This document shows positions 5,729 through 9,202 of a stretch of DNA of 9,202 nucleotides, in pieces. The notes beneath the pieces are model-generated. The model was given only the letters and a program-made list of their open reading frames with translations, was not told the DNA's origin and did not search any database. The stretch is from NCBI GenBank assembly GCA_025927665.1, contig JAICKZ010000120.1, forward strand, positions 1 to 9,202, read 5' to 3'. The position numbers and the translations under genes are program-made. Position 1 is the stretch's first letter; each line of letters begins with the position of its first letter. The DNA comes from Steroidobacteraceae bacterium (GTDB taxonomy: Bacteria > Pseudomonadota > Gammaproteobacteria > Steroidobacterales > Steroidobacteraceae).

Positions 5729-6844
5729 ATGAACACCGTCTGGGAAGATCATCGTTGGACTGGGCCGTCGCATTTACGGGGAACCAAACGTACTGATGTA
5801 TGTGTGATTGGACTCGGCGGCTCAGGTTTAAGTGCTATCGACTCATTGCTTGATCACGGCATCAACGTTATTGGAATTGATGCATCACAGATTGCAAGTG
5901 GTGCGGCTGGTGCCAATGGAGGATTTCTCCTGGCTGGTACCGCGCGCTTTTATCATCAGATGATATCCACACTGGGTCATGAACGAGCGCGGCAACTTTA
6001 TTTAATGACGCTGGATGAAATAGATCGTATGCAGATTGAAATGCCTGATTTGGTACGTCGTGTTGGTTCGTTACGTATCGCGATGAATGATGCAGAGCTT
6101 GCTGATTGCGAAGAACAATATGCAGTAATGCAGCGCGACGGATTACTCGTTGAGTATTATGATGACAGCGAAGGCAAAGGATTGTTGATTCCCACTGACG
6201 CGGTATTCAATCCACTGGCACGATGCCGTCGTCTTGCTGAGGATTGCATGCGACGCGGCGCACAGTTGTTCGAGTATTCTGCAGCAATCGATATCCATAC
6301 CGGTTTAGTACACACGGAGCAAGGCATCATTATATGCAAACATATTGTCGCGGCAATCGATGGCAAGTTGGATTTGCTATTTCCAGCGCTCAATCAACGC
6401 GTTCGTACTGCACGATTACAAATGCTTTCAACTGTGCCAACTACCGAAGTGCATATTGAACGTGCTGTTTATGCGCGTTGGGGTTATGAATATTGGCAAC
6501 AACTATTAGATGGTCGTGTGGCATTGGGAGGCTTTCGCGATCATGCGATGGAGCTGGAGTGGACACATTCAACCGAAACCACCGATTTAATTCAAAATAA
6601 ACTGACAACATTTCTGCGTGAACATCTTAAGGTTCATGCGACAATTGAACATCGCTGGGCCGCAAGTGTTGGCTATACAACAAGTGGCTTACCAATTATC
6701 GAAGAGGTCATGCCTAATGTATGGGCAATGGGTGGCTATAACGGCACGGGCAATGTTATAGGCGCGCTCTGCGGTTGTGGTGTCGCTGAGTTGATTGCTG
6801 GGAAGATCGCACCAATTATTTCCTTGCTTCGCACACTGACATAA
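5729..6844 (+). CDS. FAD-dependent oxidoreductase of the DAO (D-amino-acid/amine oxidase) superfamily
   Basis: This is a flavoprotein of the fold shared by glycine/sarcosine oxidases, D-amino-acid dehydrogenases and gamma-glutamylputrescine oxidase (PuuB). The 371-aa protein opens with a short WEDHRW segment like PuuB-type proteins. An N-terminal Rossmann dinucleotide motif follows at 23-51 (VCVIGLGGSG with G28, G30 and G33, and D51 at the end of the second strand to hold the ribose), then ASGAAGANGGF (56-66), typical of the family. The C-terminal FAD-closing block is TSGLPIIEEVMPNVWAMGGY (318-337) then NGTGNVIGALCGCGVAELIAG. No signal peptide is present, so it is cytoplasmic. It would oxidise a C-N or C-O bond and pass electrons to O2 or a carrier; the substrate is not readable. 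The ExuT-like transporter follows after 78 bp on the same strand and probably supplies it or a related compound. No Shine-Dalgarno is visible. Confidence 0.85.
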   Translation: MNTVWEDHRWTGPSHLRGTKRTDVCVIGLGGSGLSAIDSLLDHGINVIGIDASQIASGAAGANGGFLLAGTARFYHQMISTLGHERARQLYLMTLDEIDRMQIEMPDLVRRVGSLRIAMNDAELADCEEQYAVMQRDGLLVEYYDDSEGKGLLIPTDAVFNPLARCRRLAEDCMRRGAQLFEYSAAIDIHTGLVHTEQGIIICKHIVAAIDGKLDLLFPALNQRVRTARLQMLSTVPTTEVHIERAVYARWGYEYWQQLLDGRVALGGFRDHAMELEWTHSTETTDLIQNKLTTFLREHLKVHATIEHRWAASVGYTTSGLPIIEEVMPNVWAMGGYNGTGNVIGALCGCGVAELIAGKIAPIISLLRTLT

Positions 6845-6871
6845 TCGTTATCGATTGGCTTTCATTACCAA

Positions 6872-6888
6872 GACGTTTATATTGCGTC
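6872..6888. promoter_or_regulatory. Weak dyad in the gap before the ExuT-like gene
   Basis: GACG (6872-6875) and CGTC (6885-6888) flank an AT-rich 9-bp centre. The outer arms resemble those of the dyad before the GPH transporter. The arms are short, so chance is a real possibility. No convincing promoter or terminator was seen in this 78-bp gap. Confidence 0.2.
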
Positions 6889-6922
6889 CCGTTGCATTCA
6901 ATTAAACTATTGCAAAATTACA

Positions 6923-8311
6923 ATGAATAAATTCAGTGAGCTCAATGTGCAAATCGGCAAGTATCGCTGGACGATATGTACATTGGTCTTTTTTGCTACC
7001 TCGGTTAACTACTTGGATCGCAATGTACTGGGGTTGTTGAAACAGACGCTTTCCGATGCAGGCGTGTTTGGCGTAAATAAGGCAAATCAAGAGTTAAATT
7101 ATTCAACGGTTGTCATCTGTTTTCAGTTTGCATATGCGTTAGGCATGCTTGCTGCAGGTCGTGTGATTGATTGGGTGGGCACAAAGGCAGGTTACGCATA
7201 CTCATTGATTGGTTGGAGCTTGGCGGCAATTGGACATGCCTTCGGTCATCATACTTGGAGCTTTGGTTTTTGGCGTGCAATATTGGGCATCACCGAGTCG
7301 GGTAACTTTCCGGCGGCCAATAAAACTATTACCGAATGGTTTCCAAAAAAGGAACGTGCATTCGCAACCGGTTTATATAACTCCGGTGCGAATGTTGGTG
7401 CGATTGTAGCGCCGCTGTGTGTGCCTTACATCGCACAAGCTTGGGGTTGGGAATGGGCATTTATTTTAACCGGTGCAATAGGCTTGTTATGGCTCGTATT
7501 TTGGTATCTGTTTTATGCTTCACCTGTTGCAAAATTACAGACCGGTCATCTTAAGCAAGCAGAGTATGATTACATTCATAGTGATGTGGATGAACAAGTG
7601 ACACCCATCGCTACAGTATCGTGGTTACGTCTGCTGACGTTTCGCCAGACATGGGCATTTACAGTGGGAAAATTTTTGACCGATCCCATCTGGTGGTTTT
7701 ATCTTTTCTGGTTGCCCGCATTTTTGACGGGTGAGAATGCGCGTAAAGCCAGTGAGTACATAGCACTTAATCCCAGTTTTTCTGGCGGTATGGATCAAGT
7801 GCCTGGCGTAATTAGCTGGCCATTTGCAGTTGCAGTTGTTTATACGGTTGCCACGGTTGGCTCCGTATTTGGTGGATGGTTGCCCAAGAAATTGATGAAC
7901 AGTGGTATGGATGCTAACAAGGCACGCAAACTTGCAATGTTCATTTTCGCATTGTTTCCATTGTGTGTATTGCTAGCATCGCGACTGGGTGTAATCAACA
8001 CATGGTTCGCCGTTGCAACGATTGCAATTGCGTGCGCAGCTCATCAAGCATGGTCAGCAAATATATTTACGACGGTCTCGGACATGTTCCCAAAATCTGC
8101 TATTGCATCAGTGACAGGTATTGGTGGAATGGGTGGAGCGATAGGTGGTATTTTTATTTCGCGTGCAGCGGGCTTGTTGCTGAAGCATTTCACCGAGCAA
8201 GGTAAGACTGAATTAGGTTATGGAATTCTTTTTATCATCTGTGGTTCTGCATATTTGGTTGCTTGGATAGCTATGCATTTGCTTGTACCTAAGTTCAAGC
8301 AGATCAGTTGA
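6923..8311 (+). CDS. MFS transporter, hexuronate (ExuT-like) type of the anion:cation symporter family
   Basis: This is an inner-membrane carrier expected to import a hexuronate such as glucuronate or galacturonate, or another sugar acid, with protons. The 462-aa protein has 12 predicted membrane segments. The opening KYRWTICTLVFFATSVNYLDRN (13-34) carries the Y-L-D-R signature of ExuT-type proteins. The TM2-TM3 loop is GRVIDWVGTKAGY (79-91). The TM4-TM5 block with ESGNFPAANKTITEWFPKKE (125-144) and YNSGANVGAIVAP (152-164) is characteristic of the ACS family. KFLTDPIWWFYLFWLPAFL (250-268) opens the second half. It follows the FAD oxidoreductase by 78 bp, so the two probably share a transcript. 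Only 35 bp separate its stop from the convergent GH5 gene and no good terminator lies between. A link to glucuronic-acid side chains of xylan is inferred from the neighbourhood. Confidence 0.88.
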   Translation: MNKFSELNVQIGKYRWTICTLVFFATSVNYLDRNVLGLLKQTLSDAGVFGVNKANQELNYSTVVICFQFAYALGMLAAGRVIDWVGTKAGYAYSLIGWSLAAIGHAFGHHTWSFGFWRAILGITESGNFPAANKTITEWFPKKERAFATGLYNSGANVGAIVAPLCVPYIAQAWGWEWAFILTGAIGLLWLVFWYLFYASPVAKLQTGHLKQAEYDYIHSDVDEQVTPIATVSWLRLLTFRQTWAFTVGKFLTDPIWWFYLFWLPAFLTGENARKASEYIALNPSFSGGMDQVPGVISWPFAVAVVYTVATVGSVFGGWLPKKLMNSGMDANKARKLAMFIFALFPLCVLLASRLGVINTWFAVATIAIACAAHQAWSANIFTTVSDMFPKSAIASVTGIGGMGGAIGGIFISRAAGLLLKHFTEQGKTELGYGILFIICGSAYLVAWIAMHLLVPKFKQIS

Positions 8312-8346
8312 ATGGTGTGCAGCCATCAATAAGCGTCAATTGCTAA

Positions 8347-9202
8347 TTAAATTGGCAAGACAGAAGGCATTCCTCCTCCACTAGTAGACGGCGATGATTG
8401 CGGCAATAATGTTTTAGACGAAGGACCGATGGACTTCTCTACTTCCGTACATTTGGGTTTTTCTTGAGCACGACATGTATAGTGAGCTTTCACATATTCG
8501 CCATAGCCATCAGTCGGTGTACCAAGGTCATCTTTGATTAGTATATAGTCTTGAGTTGCTGCTACGAATGTCCATCCAAGATAAGAAATACCCATGGCAT
8601 CAAGTCGGGGTAACAATGCAGAGGCAAAGGGTGCTCCAATCGTTCCCGATGCATTTCGATCCGCAAACTCAGTGACGATGACCGGATAGTTTGCTGAAAT
8701 AATGGCTGCTGCATAGCTATATGCGCGATCATCACACCAAATGCCAGGATAACTGTAGCACTTGTCACCCCAGGTGGAACCAGTTGAGGGGAAGGCATGC
8801 CATGCGGCTGCCAATTGATTGAGAGGATCGGAAGGCTTATAAGTCAACCATGAGTCCAGGTTCGATGATCGAGCTAATCCACCCGCAAGAACGACATTAG
8901 TCGCACCGGTACTACGCACAGCATCTACTAATTGCTGTATACCTGCCGATTGCCAGTTATGATTTTTAATAGTAGGCCATAATGGTAAATAGGAATTTAC
9001 TAAAGTACCATCTCGAAAAGCCTGCCATGCACTAATTTCATTACCCGAGAAGTGGCGCCATTGATCAATATAAGGATTGTTGAATAGTTCGAAAATTACG
9101 TTTGGATAGTCTTTGTAGTCTGTTGCGACGGCTTTCCAAAAATCAATTGCATGACTAATGTCTGGAAGAGGGTTAAAGTCAGTGGGACACTGTGTAGTAA
9201 CA
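8347..9202 (-). CDS. GH5-family glycosidase (cellulase-like), C-terminal 284 residues; acid/base Glu appears replaced by Asn
   Basis: The minus-strand frame is open from the window edge (first whole codon at 9201-9199) to TAA at 8349-8347, so the N-terminus and any signal peptide lie outside. Residue numbers count from that codon. DFWKAVATDYKDYPNVIFEL leads into FNNPY (40-44), where GH5 enzymes have the acid/base Glu in F-N-E-P; here residue 42 is Asn (AAT, + strand 9076-9078). The nucleophile Glu is present in PVIVTEFAD (E178). H135 in AAAWHAFP fits the substrate-side His, with Phe137 where Tyr is common. YLGWTF (207-212) and LGTPTDGYG (226-234) match the end of a GH5 barrel. After paired Cys (243, 251) the protein ends in a Ser/Pro/Gly tail (about 260-284) like an unfinished linker, with no binding module. 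It is probably secreted. The sugar specificity is unknown. Confidence 0.85.
   Translation of the reverse strand, partial: VTTQCPTDFNPLPDISHAIDFWKAVATDYKDYPNVIFELFNNPYIDQWRHFSGNEISAWQAFRDGTLVNSYLPLWPTIKNHNWQSAGIQQLVDAVRSTGATNVVLAGGLARSSNLDSWLTYKPSDPLNQLAAAWHAFPSTGSTWGDKCYSYPGIWCDDRAYSYAAAIISANYPVIVTEFADRNASGTIGAPFASALLPRLDAMGISYLGWTFVAATQDYILIKDDLGTPTDGYGEYVKAHYTCRAQEKPKCTEVEKSIGPSSKTLLPQSSPSTSGGGMPSVLPI

Noticed and set aside
8312..8350. Possible terminator hairpins between the ExuT-like and GH5 genes
   Set aside because: Only 4-5 bp arms exist (ATGG/CCAT and CAATT/AATTG) with no proper T tract, so they are too weak to call.

Overview
The window looks like part of a polysaccharide (mainly xylan) utilisation region from a plant-cell-wall-degrading Gram-negative bacterium. 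A Cellvibrio-like gammaproteobacterium is my best guess. It rests on the mix of a secreted GH10 xylanase, a leaderless GH43 enzyme, a GPH-family sugar symporter, a hexuronate-type MFS transporter and a secreted GH5 enzyme, on moderate GC, and on the absence of SusC/SusD-like genes. Taxonomy is inferred and cannot be proven from the window.

Layout, left to right. Positions 1-207 hold the 3' end of an unrecognised Thr-rich protein. The gap up to 538 contains a decayed IS3-family transposase remnant on the minus strand and overlapping inverted repeats just before the next gene. A plus-strand pair follows: a secreted single-domain GH10 endo-xylanase (539-1687) and a cytoplasmic aldose/hexose-6-phosphate mutarotase-like protein (1751-2575). 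It ends at a REP-like palindrome that probably acts as terminator. Facing it is a minus-strand pair, a GPH transporter (5327-3843) then a GH43 family enzyme (3811-2807), 31 bp apart and probably one operon, with a candidate terminator at 2669-2704.

The divergent interval 5328-5728 carries dyad symmetries, a good sigma70-like promoter and a doubtful 87-codon ORF. To the right lie a DAO-type FAD oxidoreductase (5729-6844) and an ExuT-like MFS transporter (6923-8311). Converging on them is the 3' part of a secreted GH5 enzyme (9202-8347, cut by the window edge).

Working model (inference): GH10 cuts xylan outside the cytoplasm, the GPH symporter imports xylo-oligosaccharides, and GH43 trims them inside the cell. 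The mutarotase equilibrates released sugars, and the ExuT-like carrier takes up uronic-acid side chains or a related acid, with the FAD oxidase acting on an unknown related substrate. The most notable oddity is the GH5 enzyme, in which the Glu of the NEP acid/base motif reads Asn.
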